This document shows positions 8,801 to 17,360 of a DNA stretch of 64,000 nucleotides, piece after piece. Every line of letters begins with the position of its first letter. Position 1 is the first letter of the stretch. The position numbers and the translations under genes were made by a program. Source of the DNA: Mangrovibacterium diazotrophicum (GTDB lineage Bacteria; Bacteroidota; Bacteroidia; Bacteroidales; Prolixibacteraceae); the NCBI RefSeq assembly GCF_003610535.1, contig NZ_RAPN01000001.1, positions 3,769,320 to 3,833,319 of the forward strand. The letters run 5' to 3'. Below the pieces are notes generated by a model that was given only the letters and a program-made list of their open reading frames with translations, searched no databases and was not told the origin of the DNA.

Positions 8801-8978
8801 TTATTTCGGTAGCGGAGTATTGCTGTACTCCTTTCAGGTATCTGCGCAAATAGGCTTCTTCAATATTGCTGTTCTCCCTTTCATTCCAGTCTCCCAGATT
8901 GGAATACTTCAGCGATTTGTCTAACAACCGGATAATGCGCTTTTGGGTAGTGATTTCTTTTGAGCCGATTTGTTCCAT
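5886..8978 (-). CDS. hsdR: Type I restriction enzyme R subunit
   Basis: Motor and nuclease subunit of the HsdRMS complex: it translocates DNA from an unmethylated recognition site and cleaves at a distance. The N-terminal PD-(D/E)xK nuclease is visible as Asp135 and Glu149-Leu-Lys151 (RPDLVVY...AVIELKRS). The SF2 motor follows, with Walker A around 274-281 (HSQGSGKS), the DECH box at 398-401, TGTPL shortly after, and motif VI-like GFDAP...QAICRVNR. A helical C-terminal part binds the methylase core. Length, 1030 residues, is typical and no frameshift is seen. The gene is separated from hsdS by the OLD/UvrD pair, an interrupted hsd arrangement, and is followed by the metallopeptidase with a four-base overlap. 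Confidence 0.96.
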   Translation of the reverse strand: MEQIGSKEITTQKRIIRLLDKSLKYSNLGDWNERENSNIEEAYLRRYLKGVQQYSATEISSAITQLKRAAGNIAAGLYHANKEVYGLLRYGVNISGEASENKKYVHLIDWKNPLANDFYVAEEVTVKGRNTKRPDLVVYINGIALAVIELKRSTVSVHHGIRQNLDNQSDEFIPQFYTTVQLVLAGNDTEGLHYGVIKTPEKFWLRWKEPNPAIPNELDRSITQFFDKSRLLDFIHDYLIFDGGIKKAARPNQYFAIQAAQPRIRTKDSGIIWHSQGSGKSLTMIWLAKWIRENVDDARVVVITDRDELDEQIETGFKGVDESITRARSGASLISMLDEANPWLICTLIHKFGNKTDSDLPEVGKKKANKSVEQYLKEVQEKLPLNFRPKGNIFVFVDECHRTQGGMLHEAMKAIMGESVMLIGFTGTPLLKSDKKNSLETFGTYIHTYKFDEAVDDRVVLDLRYEARDVPQYLGNKNKIDEWFENRTGGLSNVAKALLKDRWARMEKLFSSKERMQRIVADICQDMDTKRALQCGYGNAMLVSDSIYQACRYWELFQDTDLKGHCAVVTSYEANASDIKDEATGAGDTEEKIKYEITKRMMGDKNPEQFEAWAKNEFKDHPGSMKLLIVVDKLLTGFDAPSATYLYVDKKMRDHNLFQAICRVNRVDSEEKDFGYIIDYQDLFGSIRTAIEDYTSEAFEGYDKEDISKLLTNRLTEGRKGFEDALQAVVTLCEVVDPQTREGFFAYFVYRESTVPEEQSVECEINAEKREKLYKLVGTLVRRYIDIANDMANAGYSPSEAAELKKQVDFYNDLKDEIKLKSGDALDLKFYDPAMRQLIDNYVRAEDSEGIFKLEDISFLELIDLEGEGAIDKLPSDIKNNQRSVAETLVANMRKMIINERPNNPAYFDKISELLNQLILDQQADKISYKEMIDRMIEKIREVRGKTKKKYPTTINTSGKQALYDNLEKNEELALAVHEAVVNYAKHGWRNNDVPQKMKQVRNAVKKVLSDNRDEKVREVMGIIIAQKEY

Positions 8979-8989
8979 GAATTTTTTTA

Positions 8990-10831
8990 TTAAATTTCCG
9001 GGAGAAGTCTTGAAATTTTTCTGGGTTTAATATCTCCCCAAGGCATTGCACGGTTAATTGGATAGGTAATATATAAATGCCTTTTAGCCCTTGTTATTGC
9101 AACATATAAATTGTTTTTTTCCTGTTCTAATTCTAATCCGCCCTTTTGAACTGCTCTATAATCCGGAAAAGTCAAATCATCCATACCCATCAAAAATATA
9201 ATTTCACTTTCCTGACCCTTCATGGTATGTACAGTGCTTAAAATCAAACCGTCATTTTTTTCATTCTGGAAAGTTTGACCTAAAGCCATTGCGTTTCTAA
9301 ATGATGCAATTGATTTATCATCTATTAATTTTGCATAGTTATACCAGTGTTTCAAGATCTCCGTGAAGTCATAGTGAGCAAGATTAATCTCATCCTCTTC
9401 TTCTTTAAATACGCTATTAACATTCTCTAATTTGTTTTTCAAATTAGTTATAAGGTATTTGAAATTACTACCATCATCCTTTATCTTCAATACAAGTTCG
9501 AGTACCATCTTGTTAAGACCATCATCACAAGCTTTATGGATATCTTCTAATGCTGTTTTCCCTTTTACTTTGACTAAACTCAATATTTGGGAAATATGTA
9601 ATTGGTCTTTTGGATTCACCTTTATTTGTAGGGCCAGATTTAACAGTTTGCCTGCATTGGATTCAAAACTTAACCCCTTAACGGAACTTTTGTAATAATA
9701 CTTTTTATTATTCTTCTTTAATAATTCCTCCACAGGATATAAAATGAACTTATTTCGTGCGAGTACCGCGATATTTTCAAGTCTTATTTCTTCATCGATA
9801 TCTTTAATCTTGCTTGCATCCAGTAATTCATTGATCTTATCGAATATCCACATAGCTTCTTCGTCTACTGTATCAAACTCATACAGTTCGCAGACCCCTT
9901 CTTTCACTAGATTCTTAATGTCTGATGCGTTCGGTATTAATTTATTTGCGTATTCAATTACTTTTCTTGCACTCCTGTAGTTTTCATATAAAACTATTTC
10001 TGTTGGATGAAAATCTACTTTAAATTGATCTGTCATCCATTTGCTACTTGAACCATTAAAGCCATATATCGCCTGTTTTGGATCGCCTACAAGCATTACA
10101 TTTTTGTGTTCATCTCCAGTCAAAGATCTTAAAACCATGTATTGAGCTTTATTCAGATCTTGCGCTTCGTCAATGCATATATATTCGTAATTTCTTCTGT
10201 ACAAGGCCGCGATATTAGAATTTTCAACAAACAATCTATAAGTCAGATACAGCAAGTCATCAAAGTCGATAGCATTGAGATTGCTCATAATTTCATTGTA
10301 ATTTTTATAAACTAAAATTACGGATTGATCGTCAATCTCTTCGGTCAAATTTTCATCGAGAATTACTTCACGCTTTATCTGGGATATTATATCTAAAGCA
10401 TCATGCCGAAATTTTTCTCTTTGTTTCTGATCCATACGTTCATATCTTATTTTCAAAGTAGGAGTCAGGATTATTGCAGCTTCCACAATTTTCATCCGAT
10501 CATCCGTTTCCGAAAATACTAGAGGTAATTGGTTGTATCCTATTGCACTACCATGTTTTTCAAGAACTGAACTACAAAATGAATGAAACGTTCCGACAAA
10601 CAATCTGTCTTGCATATCTATGTCTTCTTGTAACCGTTCCCTTATTTCTTCGCTAGCTTTATTCGTGAAAGTGATCGCAAGAATTTTCCGTTTAGTTTTT
10701 TGAACCAATCGTTTTATTCTTTCTGTCAGTACACGCGTTTTTCCACTGCCTGCGCTCGCAGTAACAAGTAGTGCTCCCTTGTCAAAAGCGGCAACTTCTT
10801 CCTGTATCTGGGATAATTGAATTTTAGTCAT
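8990..10831 (-). CDS. UvrD/Rep-like helicase, GajB-like
   Basis: SF1A DNA helicase of 613 residues. Walker A is ASAGSGKT (residues 25-32), motif Ia ITFTNKAS, Walker B IDEAQD, motif III GDPKQAIYGFNGS, and motif VI YVAITRAKRHLY near the C-terminus. It overlaps the upstream OLD-family gene by eight bases. An OLD nuclease followed directly by a UvrD-like helicase is the two-gene layout of the Gabija anti-phage system, in which GajB acts with the GajA nuclease after nucleotide depletion or DNA-end sensing. This protein is longer than the roughly 500-residue reference GajB. The pair sits inside a type I restriction operon, so cooperation with HsdR products is conceivable but not shown. Confidence 0.88.
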   Translation of the reverse strand: MTKIQLSQIQEEVAAFDKGALLVTASAGSGKTRVLTERIKRLVQKTKRKILAITFTNKASEEIRERLQEDIDMQDRLFVGTFHSFCSSVLEKHGSAIGYNQLPLVFSETDDRMKIVEAAIILTPTLKIRYERMDQKQREKFRHDALDIISQIKREVILDENLTEEIDDQSVILVYKNYNEIMSNLNAIDFDDLLYLTYRLFVENSNIAALYRRNYEYICIDEAQDLNKAQYMVLRSLTGDEHKNVMLVGDPKQAIYGFNGSSSKWMTDQFKVDFHPTEIVLYENYRSARKVIEYANKLIPNASDIKNLVKEGVCELYEFDTVDEEAMWIFDKINELLDASKIKDIDEEIRLENIAVLARNKFILYPVEELLKKNNKKYYYKSSVKGLSFESNAGKLLNLALQIKVNPKDQLHISQILSLVKVKGKTALEDIHKACDDGLNKMVLELVLKIKDDGSNFKYLITNLKNKLENVNSVFKEEEDEINLAHYDFTEILKHWYNYAKLIDDKSIASFRNAMALGQTFQNEKNDGLILSTVHTMKGQESEIIFLMGMDDLTFPDYRAVQKGGLELEQEKNNLYVAITRAKRHLYITYPINRAMPWGDIKPRKISRLLPEI

Positions 10832-12584
10832 AATGTAAATCAGATTTTATTTGATTCAGCATCTTTATTACTAATGGTGGTAAAGCCTGTCGTGACTGGT
10901 AAATTGCATATGCGAATATAAGAGCCCATTCAGTTTTGTTGTTTTTTGCTTGATCTAAAACATATTGATTATTGTATAACCTGTCGATTTCAGCTTCTTT
11001 TCTTTGCCGATGTTGAATATTTACGCATTTGGGCAACTCTACAGATTTGACATAGGTGATAATGTCGTTTAAGAAATTTAATCTAACGATATATTTTTCA
11101 AAATCCTCATTCCCATCAATTATAAATATATTTTCCTCATTTTGAATGTTTGTAAATGATGTCCCCATTAGCTTTCTAACCGCAGCAGTCATTTTAGCTA
11201 CCGGGTCAGGTTCGCCGTCACTAAATATATACCATGGAATATTAAATGCTTCCGCAAACTGAATAAAAGGGAAATAGGCTCCAGCACCACCTACCCCAAT
11301 AAAATCAATCCCCAATTCGTATGCGGGTCGATTAAAATATTTTTCAGCTAATATTGGTAAAGCTTGTTCTTCGGTTTCTCCTTCAAATAAGACAATCGCT
11401 TTAGAAAAGAAGATTTCGCCGCGGGTATTTATCACTTTTTGTCTTAATTTTCTCTGCTCATCAGAGGTAAGTGAATCATAGTTAAATTCACCGCACTTTA
11501 TTCGACCATTCTCTTTGTAAAGACCTCTTATTTCATTAAAGCCGGCACAAGAAGCGATATACGGTGAATGAGTTGAAATAATTTTTTGTCCAGGCATATC
11601 GTACATCTGACCATATAACTTTTTCTGAGCATTGGGATGCAAATGCGCTTCTGGTTCTTCGATGGCAATTATTGGGAAAAACGGAATATCTTCTGCCGCT
11701 GACAGAGTAGCATTTTGAGTAACAAATGCTTTGAATGTTAATAGTGAAGACCAGCTACGAGTACCCATACCATGATAATCCATTGTGAAACTATTGGCCG
11801 CTTCACCATAATGAATTGAAATATTCTTATTTAAATCTCGCAATTTTTTTGAAAAAGGACTTAACTCAATTTTAGAATCTTGTCTATCCATTGCAGTATC
11901 AACCCCTTTCAATACTGTCCTGATAGTCGAAAGAATATCGCTTTTTTGAACAGCCTGCTCATTTAGTTCTTTGATTAGTTCTTCTAATGCTCCGATATCA
12001 GCAGAAGAATACGACTTCGACACATCCGCGAGTAATTTACCTAAAAAAGAAGTTCTTTGTTTTAAGTCGTCAACAACATCTCTTTGAGCTTCAATGTAAT
12101 AAAATGGCATCTTACTAAGATCTATTCTTGCTCTTGTTGTAGGTAAGTCTTGCCACTTCTGTCCCGCAGCAGGGGTCCACGATTTTAAGATTACTTGGCT
12201 CTTTTCAAATTCACTTTTGAGTCTGTTGTAGCTGAATATATTACGAAGTCCAACATAGTTCTGTGCTCCTTCAATTTGTATATTGTCAGCTGTAAATATA
12301 GTTTCCCAATCCTCTTCAAATTCATTTGCCGGTTTACCATCTGCACCAACAGGGATAATTCTAATATCTACAATTATCTGATCTGCTACGGAATTTTCGG
12401 CAATATTGAGGTCATCTACAGTCAAGAAAGTTCTGCTTCCTAAAGCCAACTGCAGTGCTTTAAGTACAGAAGTTTTACCAACATTGTTTGTCCCTGTGAG
12501 TACTGTTGAGTGACTTAGGCTTATCTCAAAGGCATCCAACCCTCTAAAACCAGAGACTCTTAATTGGTCTATTAGTATCCCCAT
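10824..12584 (-). CDS. OLD-family ATPase/TOPRIM nuclease, GajA-like
   Basis: Protein of 586 residues joining an SMC/ABC-like ATPase to a TOPRIM nuclease, close to the 578 residues of the reference GajA. Walker A is GTNNVGKT (residues 31-38). The signature and Walker B region is visible as IAIEEPEAHLHP near residue 310, and the TOPRIM glutamate motif as LFEGETEEQAL near residue 390, followed by a Gly-rich GVGGAGAYF and an acidic FSDGEPDP. In Gabija, GajA is a sequence-dependent nicking endonuclease inhibited by nucleotides and assembled with GajB. Order, overlap with the helicase and lengths all favour Gabija over other OLD-containing systems such as solitary OLD or retron-linked OLD. It begins five bases after hsdS. 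Confidence 0.88.
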   Translation of the reverse strand: MGILIDQLRVSGFRGLDAFEISLSHSTVLTGTNNVGKTSVLKALQLALGSRTFLTVDDLNIAENSVADQIIVDIRIIPVGADGKPANEFEEDWETIFTADNIQIEGAQNYVGLRNIFSYNRLKSEFEKSQVILKSWTPAAGQKWQDLPTTRARIDLSKMPFYYIEAQRDVVDDLKQRTSFLGKLLADVSKSYSSADIGALEELIKELNEQAVQKSDILSTIRTVLKGVDTAMDRQDSKIELSPFSKKLRDLNKNISIHYGEAANSFTMDYHGMGTRSWSSLLTFKAFVTQNATLSAAEDIPFFPIIAIEEPEAHLHPNAQKKLYGQMYDMPGQKIISTHSPYIASCAGFNEIRGLYKENGRIKCGEFNYDSLTSDEQRKLRQKVINTRGEIFFSKAIVLFEGETEEQALPILAEKYFNRPAYELGIDFIGVGGAGAYFPFIQFAEAFNIPWYIFSDGEPDPVAKMTAAVRKLMGTSFTNIQNEENIFIIDGNEDFEKYIVRLNFLNDIITYVKSVELPKCVNIQHRQRKEAEIDRLYNNQYVLDQAKNNKTEWALIFAYAIYQSRQALPPLVIKMLNQIKSDLHYD

Positions 12585-12589
12585 AATAT

Positions 12590-13933
12590 TTAATTTTTCA
12601 TTAATCGTATTTTCCCCGTCAACAGCACCTGCATCATCCCAGCTTTTAGCTGAATATATTTATCGCGCTCTTCCTGCAATTGAGCTATTCCTTTGTCCAT
12701 ATCAGTTAGGATTTGGGCGATGACACATTGTTCAGGCTTTGTAGGAACAGGAATAAACACCTGTTCAAGATTCTTCTTTGAGACTCCAAATACCTTCATT
12801 CCAGTGGATAATTCAATCAACTGCTTTCTAACTTCATTAATTTTAAATATATAGCCTTTAAATCCATTTTCAAATACATCATTTCGGTCTCTTAAGAGTA
12901 TGGTGTGTAAGCCGGAAATTGCCTTTTTATTTCCAATATTTTTTATTTCGACGCTCTTACAAAGTCCAGTGTAATCCTCGGAAGCATCGGCCATAATGAT
13001 ATCCCCATCACGTAAAAGCGGATAGCTTAGTCCCCTTTTCCCAATCACTTTCGGTAATTCAACAAAATTGAAGTCAATGAACTCATCGTATTTCGTATGA
13101 ACATCACCATAATGGAGGCATTGAACGTTACCGACAGAACCTAATTGATCACGAGAAAAACTGGCTGTTGTGAGAAATTGGAAAGCATCTCCAACCTTAA
13201 TAACTCCCCACCCATCTGGAATTAATCCAATCTCAGTTTCTTTGTATTTATTTCCTTCGCCAAACCCAGGCAACCTTTTCTTGCCGGTAAGCAGTTGTTG
13301 CATGGCTCCCTGCTTGATTTGTTGCTTTTTGGCTATCTTCTTATCCAGCGATGCTATTAAGGCATCGGTATCGCTAAGGGCCGTGGCAATGGCGGTTTGC
13401 TCTTGGTGGTCTTTCGGGCAGCAAATCGGGAGCTTCTTTACTATTGCCGCAGTATAGCTTTGTTGTTTTGTTCCTTGGCAGTATTTAAATGCCAGATAAC
13501 TTCCGTATTGACGATAAAACCAGAACAGGTAATCTGTGGTCATCTTGCCAGTTCCGTTTAATGCTAAACACGACTGATTTGTGGTAGAAGGTGCTCCAAT
13601 AATTGCACATCGGCCTCTTGTGCCTTCGGCTTCCAGTCCAGTTATTGCCATTAAAAATGTGCCAGGCTCATGTATTTTTAGATTTGTATTTTTTATAGCA
13701 GCTTCGGAAATATGCTCTAAAGTATCATATATAACGTTGTAATTCAATTCGCCGCTGGATATCCATCGTATTTTACCTTTATAATATTCCGCAATTGCCC
13801 TGTATGGAGTAGCTCCACTTGAAAATGTGATTAAAACATCTTTAAATGTACAATATCTCCAGTCAGATGGGACTTTCCCGAACTCTGTATTTATATATTT
13901 CCCTTTTTCTTCTTCCATGACCTTACAATTCAA
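12590..13933 (-). CDS. hsdS: Type I restriction-modification specificity subunit
   Basis: DNA-recognition subunit of the HsdRMS complex. The 447 residues contain two target-recognition domains, each followed by a conserved helical spacer: one ending around QQIKQGAMQQLLTGK near residue 215 and one at the C-terminus with LKAGMMQVLLTGK. The repeated PxxxEQ motif (CPKDHQEQ; VPTKPEQ) marks the start of each spacer. The first ATG lies inside the end of hsdM (11-base overlap); an ATG at 13918, four bases past the hsdM stop, is an alternative. Only one hsdS and no inverted partial copies are seen, so there is no sign of shufflon-type switching. The recognition sequence cannot be read from the protein. 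Confidence 0.94.
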   Translation of the reverse strand: MNCKVMEEEKGKYINTEFGKVPSDWRYCTFKDVLITFSSGATPYRAIAEYYKGKIRWISSGELNYNVIYDTLEHISEAAIKNTNLKIHEPGTFLMAITGLEAEGTRGRCAIIGAPSTTNQSCLALNGTGKMTTDYLFWFYRQYGSYLAFKYCQGTKQQSYTAAIVKKLPICCPKDHQEQTAIATALSDTDALIASLDKKIAKKQQIKQGAMQQLLTGKKRLPGFGEGNKYKETEIGLIPDGWGVIKVGDAFQFLTTASFSRDQLGSVGNVQCLHYGDVHTKYDEFIDFNFVELPKVIGKRGLSYPLLRDGDIIMADASEDYTGLCKSVEIKNIGNKKAISGLHTILLRDRNDVFENGFKGYIFKINEVRKQLIELSTGMKVFGVSKKNLEQVFIPVPTKPEQCVIAQILTDMDKGIAQLQEERDKYIQLKAGMMQVLLTGKIRLMKN

Positions 13934-16388
13934 ATCCCATTAAAGCCAAATGTTTTTTTACCTTTTTTTCCAAATCCACAATATCGGTATCGATGGCCGA
14001 TAGGGTTTGTTCGTACCGTTCGGCCAACTCGCTTACGCGGGTAGTCAGGTTTTGGCTAATTTGCAGCATTTCGCTGTCTAGCCGGGCAGCCAAAGTGGCG
14101 AACCATTTTTTCTCAACCACCAGTTGCTTGGTTTCCGTTTCTGTGAGTTGCCTGTATTTCGCAATCAGCATTTCAAGCAATTCGTATTTCAGTGCTTTTA
14201 GTACCCGTTTGCCATCCGAAATATCTTCTTTCAGTTCCATGTATTGTTCCAGAACTTTTATATCCTCTTTGGCGCTGGCTTTACCTTTCAATTCTTTCAT
14301 TCGCTTTTTTACATTGCCATCGTTAATGGTGTCGTTAGCAAAATTGGAGCTGTCGAGATAGTTTTCGACTTCTTCTTCCAGCAATTCACTCAAAGCTGTT
14401 TCACTCTCTGCAATCTTTTCTTCGGCTGCCAATATCAACGCCTTCATATCGGCAAAATATTCGTCAATCACCACCGAAACGGGTAGGAGGTCGCATACCA
14501 CCTCGTTGGGAGTAGTCGCTTTTTTCACTTTCACCGGCTTCAGGTTTCCATCTTTATCTTTTTTTGCAGCAGGTTGTGGCGTGTAAAGATTGGCTTTCCA
14601 ACCGTCTGCAATAATCAGATAGGCATCGTCCTGCATGGTCTCGTTCCAGTAAGTCATCAATTGCTCGTACACGTCGTAGGCGTCAACCAGAAAGTTGTCG
14701 CTGGCGAACGCTTCCAATATAAGGTCCCCTAGTTCCTGAATCAGGCTCTTTGGTTTGCTTTCGGCATTCAGCCCATAAAGCATTGGCGAAACCTGCTCTT
14801 TCCATTGTTTGAAATGGGCTTTGTAGCTTTCGTCCTGTTCCACAAAATCGGGGTGTAGTTGTATGGTTTCCCGAATCTGTTCTTTTGTGCATTTCAGACT
14901 GTAATAACCATTTCTATCTGCATGAGGTAGAAATAAGGCATCTTTCAATACCGGGCAGGCGTCCCAGTAATGTTGCAACTGGTCAATATCGTGCTTGGGC
15001 AATCCTCCCTTGAGGTGCGCTTCAATATCCTGCAAAATCTCGGAGTCTTCCGATTCAATGTAGCGGGGCAGGTTCAGATTGTAGTCGTTGCGCACAATTT
15101 CTTCTTTCCCTACAAAACGCGCAAAATGAGAAATAGGCTTCTGTGCTTCCCATGTATCTACAATTTTCCTTACATCCTGTTCGCGCAAGCGGTTTTTCGG
15201 TCCATCCTTGGCATATCCGCCTTTGGCATCAATCATGAAAATACCTTTCCGGTTGGGGGCATCCTTTTTATCGAGTACAATTATGCAAGCAGGGATACCG
15301 GTGCCATAAAACAAGTTCGCGGGTAAGCCGATAATACCTTTGATAAATCCCTTTTCAATAATGTATTTGCGAATGGTCGCTTCAGCATTACCGCGGAACA
15401 GAACCCCGTGGGGCAAAATGCAGGCACCTTGTCCTGTTCTGTTATTCAAGGTGCGGACGATATGCAGTAGAAAAGCATAATCGCCATTCTTTTCTGGAGG
15501 AACGCCAATAGTACCTGTGTTCCACCGTCCGTAAACATCTTCTTCCAGCGCACTCTTCAGCCACGACTTAGTCGAGAATGGGGGATTGGCAACTACAAAA
15601 TCAAAAGTCTCCAATGCATTGCTGTCGGTTGTTGATTTATGTTGTGGATTATTAATTGTATCACCTTGTTTAATGTCGGCCAAATCCTCACCATGCAAAA
15701 TCATGTTCATTTTTGCCAGACCCACCGTGGCACTGTCTTTCTCTTGTCCATATAAGGTCGCGCCGTTGGGTGTCTCAGCCAGTGCCCGGAGCAGCAGCGA
15801 GCCCGATCCGCAAGCCGGGTCGTAAATGGTAGTCGATACACTTTGAGAATTTTGTAAGCCAATTACTTTGGCCATAATTCGGCTTACCTCGGCCGGTGTA
15901 TAAAACTGACCTTTGCTTTTTCCACTTTCGCTGGCGAAGTGTTTCATCAAGTATTCATAGGCATCACCCATCAGGTCGTCGTCGTTGGCTCGGTTTTTCC
16001 CGAAATCCAGTCCCGACGATTGAAAGATACCAATCAGATTACTTACAGTGTCCACCAGGTCTTTGCCTTTGCCTAGTTTTTGTTCGTCGCAGAAATCAGC
16101 GACGTTAATAACCCCAGTCAAGTTGTTGGCTTCAGCCAACGCCGCCATTTTCTTGTTTAATTCTTCTCCGATGTTCGATTTACCTTTGAGTGAGACAAAG
16201 TCATCAAAAGAGCAACCTTCAGGTATCTCGATCATAGAATCAGCGTCGTTTTTATATTTGTCGCTAATATATTTTACAAACAGAACCACTAGCACATAAT
16301 CCTTGTACTGACTGGCATCCATTCCTCCACGCAATTCATCACAGCTTTTCCAAAGAGTGCTGTATAACTCTGATTTTTTAATAGCCAT
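13923..16388 (-). CDS. hsdM: Type I DNA adenine methyltransferase subunit
   Basis: Modification subunit that transfers a methyl group from S-adenosylmethionine to adenine N6 at the HsdS-defined site. An N-terminal helical HsdM_N domain covers about residues 1-140. The N6-MTase fold follows, with FYTPAEV (162-168), the SAM-binding DPACGSG (190-196) and the catalytic NPPF (268-271). The protein is 821 residues, longer than the ~500 of classical HsdM; the last 250-300 residues are charged and coiled-coil-like (LEEEVENYLDSSN through LEQYMELKEDISD) and may help assembly. It starts three bases after abiEii and overlaps hsdS, so all lie in one transcript. Confidence 0.95.
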   Translation of the reverse strand: MAIKKSELYSTLWKSCDELRGGMDASQYKDYVLVVLFVKYISDKYKNDADSMIEIPEGCSFDDFVSLKGKSNIGEELNKKMAALAEANNLTGVINVADFCDEQKLGKGKDLVDTVSNLIGIFQSSGLDFGKNRANDDDLMGDAYEYLMKHFASESGKSKGQFYTPAEVSRIMAKVIGLQNSQSVSTTIYDPACGSGSLLLRALAETPNGATLYGQEKDSATVGLAKMNMILHGEDLADIKQGDTINNPQHKSTTDSNALETFDFVVANPPFSTKSWLKSALEEDVYGRWNTGTIGVPPEKNGDYAFLLHIVRTLNNRTGQGACILPHGVLFRGNAEATIRKYIIEKGFIKGIIGLPANLFYGTGIPACIIVLDKKDAPNRKGIFMIDAKGGYAKDGPKNRLREQDVRKIVDTWEAQKPISHFARFVGKEEIVRNDYNLNLPRYIESEDSEILQDIEAHLKGGLPKHDIDQLQHYWDACPVLKDALFLPHADRNGYYSLKCTKEQIRETIQLHPDFVEQDESYKAHFKQWKEQVSPMLYGLNAESKPKSLIQELGDLILEAFASDNFLVDAYDVYEQLMTYWNETMQDDAYLIIADGWKANLYTPQPAAKKDKDGNLKPVKVKKATTPNEVVCDLLPVSVVIDEYFADMKALILAAEEKIAESETALSELLEEEVENYLDSSNFANDTINDGNVKKRMKELKGKASAKEDIKVLEQYMELKEDISDGKRVLKALKYELLEMLIAKYRQLTETETKQLVVEKKWFATLAARLDSEMLQISQNLTTRVSELAERYEQTLSAIDTDIVDLEKKVKKHLALMGFEL

Positions 16389-16391
16389 TTT

Positions 16392-17360
16392 CTATTTTGT
16401 GTTGTGTAGAAAATTTATAGTATCCAAAAATGCACTTGCAACATCTTTTTCATCAGGGATAGCTGTAAATGCCAGTTGAGAAAGTTCGTTGCGGTATGTT
16501 TCTTTAATTTTGTTCCACTGAGAGTTGAAGTCAGTGAGTAAAACTGATGTTGCTATTGTTTTATTCTGCCATCCTCCCGGTTCTTTAAATGTTTTTTGAT
16601 CGTGTTTAAATAGCTCTGCAAAATCGTTGTTGAAATTATCGGACTTTAAATATTCTTGGCATTCCATGTCGTTGAATAAGTAATATATATCATAGAAATG
16701 ACGTATTTTAGAAGCTATTGCAGTTGTTGGATTTTCTGAAAAGGAAAAACGGATTAATGAAACGAGTTTTTCAATCATCGTCCGCCGCTTGTCCAATACG
16801 TTAATCGAAAATGGATCAATTAGATATTGAGAAATCAAGTGTTGGTTGTTGGTTCTCTCCAGAAAATCAGTGATAAAGCTTTTAACTTGCTTTGCTTCGA
16901 AAGGATACGGATTGGCGAATGTATTGATCTCAACCAATAGGTTTCCTGAACTCACTGCAGATTTTGGGGTCTGTCCCAATATATTGGGGTAGGCATAAAC
17001 GGCTTTGTAAAAGTGAGAACCCTTACTGGTGAACCCGTCTAGTGGTATTTCCTGCAATCCAACAGTCATTTCTTTGGCTACTTTCTTTATCAATGTTTTC
17101 AGTTGATTGCCGGTAAAGGAACTGGAGTCAATCACGGCGATGTCTATATCCTCAGAAAATCGGTCCACCAAGCGGTATGCTTTTGACAGTGAAGTACCGC
17201 CTTTGAACACTAGCCTGTCGGCTTCATTGCTTTGAGACATTAACTGCAATGAATACGTTATCCAATAATCTTTTTCGATGTAGTTTGGTAAGATGGAAAA
17301 ATATTCCGCGGTAGCTAGCAGAACATCTGTAAATAGCTTTTTATCGTTATGCAGTGTCAT
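16392..17360 (-). CDS. abiEii: AbiEii-type nucleotidyltransferase toxin
   Basis: Predicted toxin of a type IV-like toxin-antitoxin, abortive-infection system; studied AbiEii/MenT proteins are nucleotidyltransferases, some acting on tRNA. The motif GGTSLSK lies about residues 54-60 from this start, with RFSEDID just after, supplying the catalytic Gly-Ser and Asp-x-Asp. Two starts are possible. The ATG at 17360 forms an ATGA overlap with the stop of the antitoxin gene and is preceded at five to six bases by GGAGG, so I prefer it to the ATG at 17372. It is directly followed by hsdM, tying the toxin to the restriction system. Length is normal for AbiEii. Confidence 0.9.
   Translation of the reverse strand: MTLHNDKKLFTDVLLATAEYFSILPNYIEKDYWITYSLQLMSQSNEADRLVFKGGTSLSKAYRLVDRFSEDIDIAVIDSSSFTGNQLKTLIKKVAKEMTVGLQEIPLDGFTSKGSHFYKAVYAYPNILGQTPKSAVSSGNLLVEINTFANPYPFEAKQVKSFITDFLERTNNQHLISQYLIDPFSINVLDKRRTMIEKLVSLIRFSFSENPTTAIASKIRHFYDIYYLFNDMECQEYLKSDNFNNDFAELFKHDQKTFKEPGGWQNKTIATSVLLTDFNSQWNKIKETYRNELSQLAFTAIPDEKDVASAFLDTINFLHNTK

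Noticed and set aside
10824..12584. OLD-family gene as part of PARIS or a retron system
   Set aside because: ATPase and TOPRIM are in one protein and the partner is a UvrD helicase; no reverse transcriptase or separate TOPRIM protein is nearby. Gabija fits better.
12590..13933. Phase-variable hsdS shuffling
   Set aside because: Only one hsdS, no partial copies or inverted repeats around it, and no dedicated invertase adjacent.
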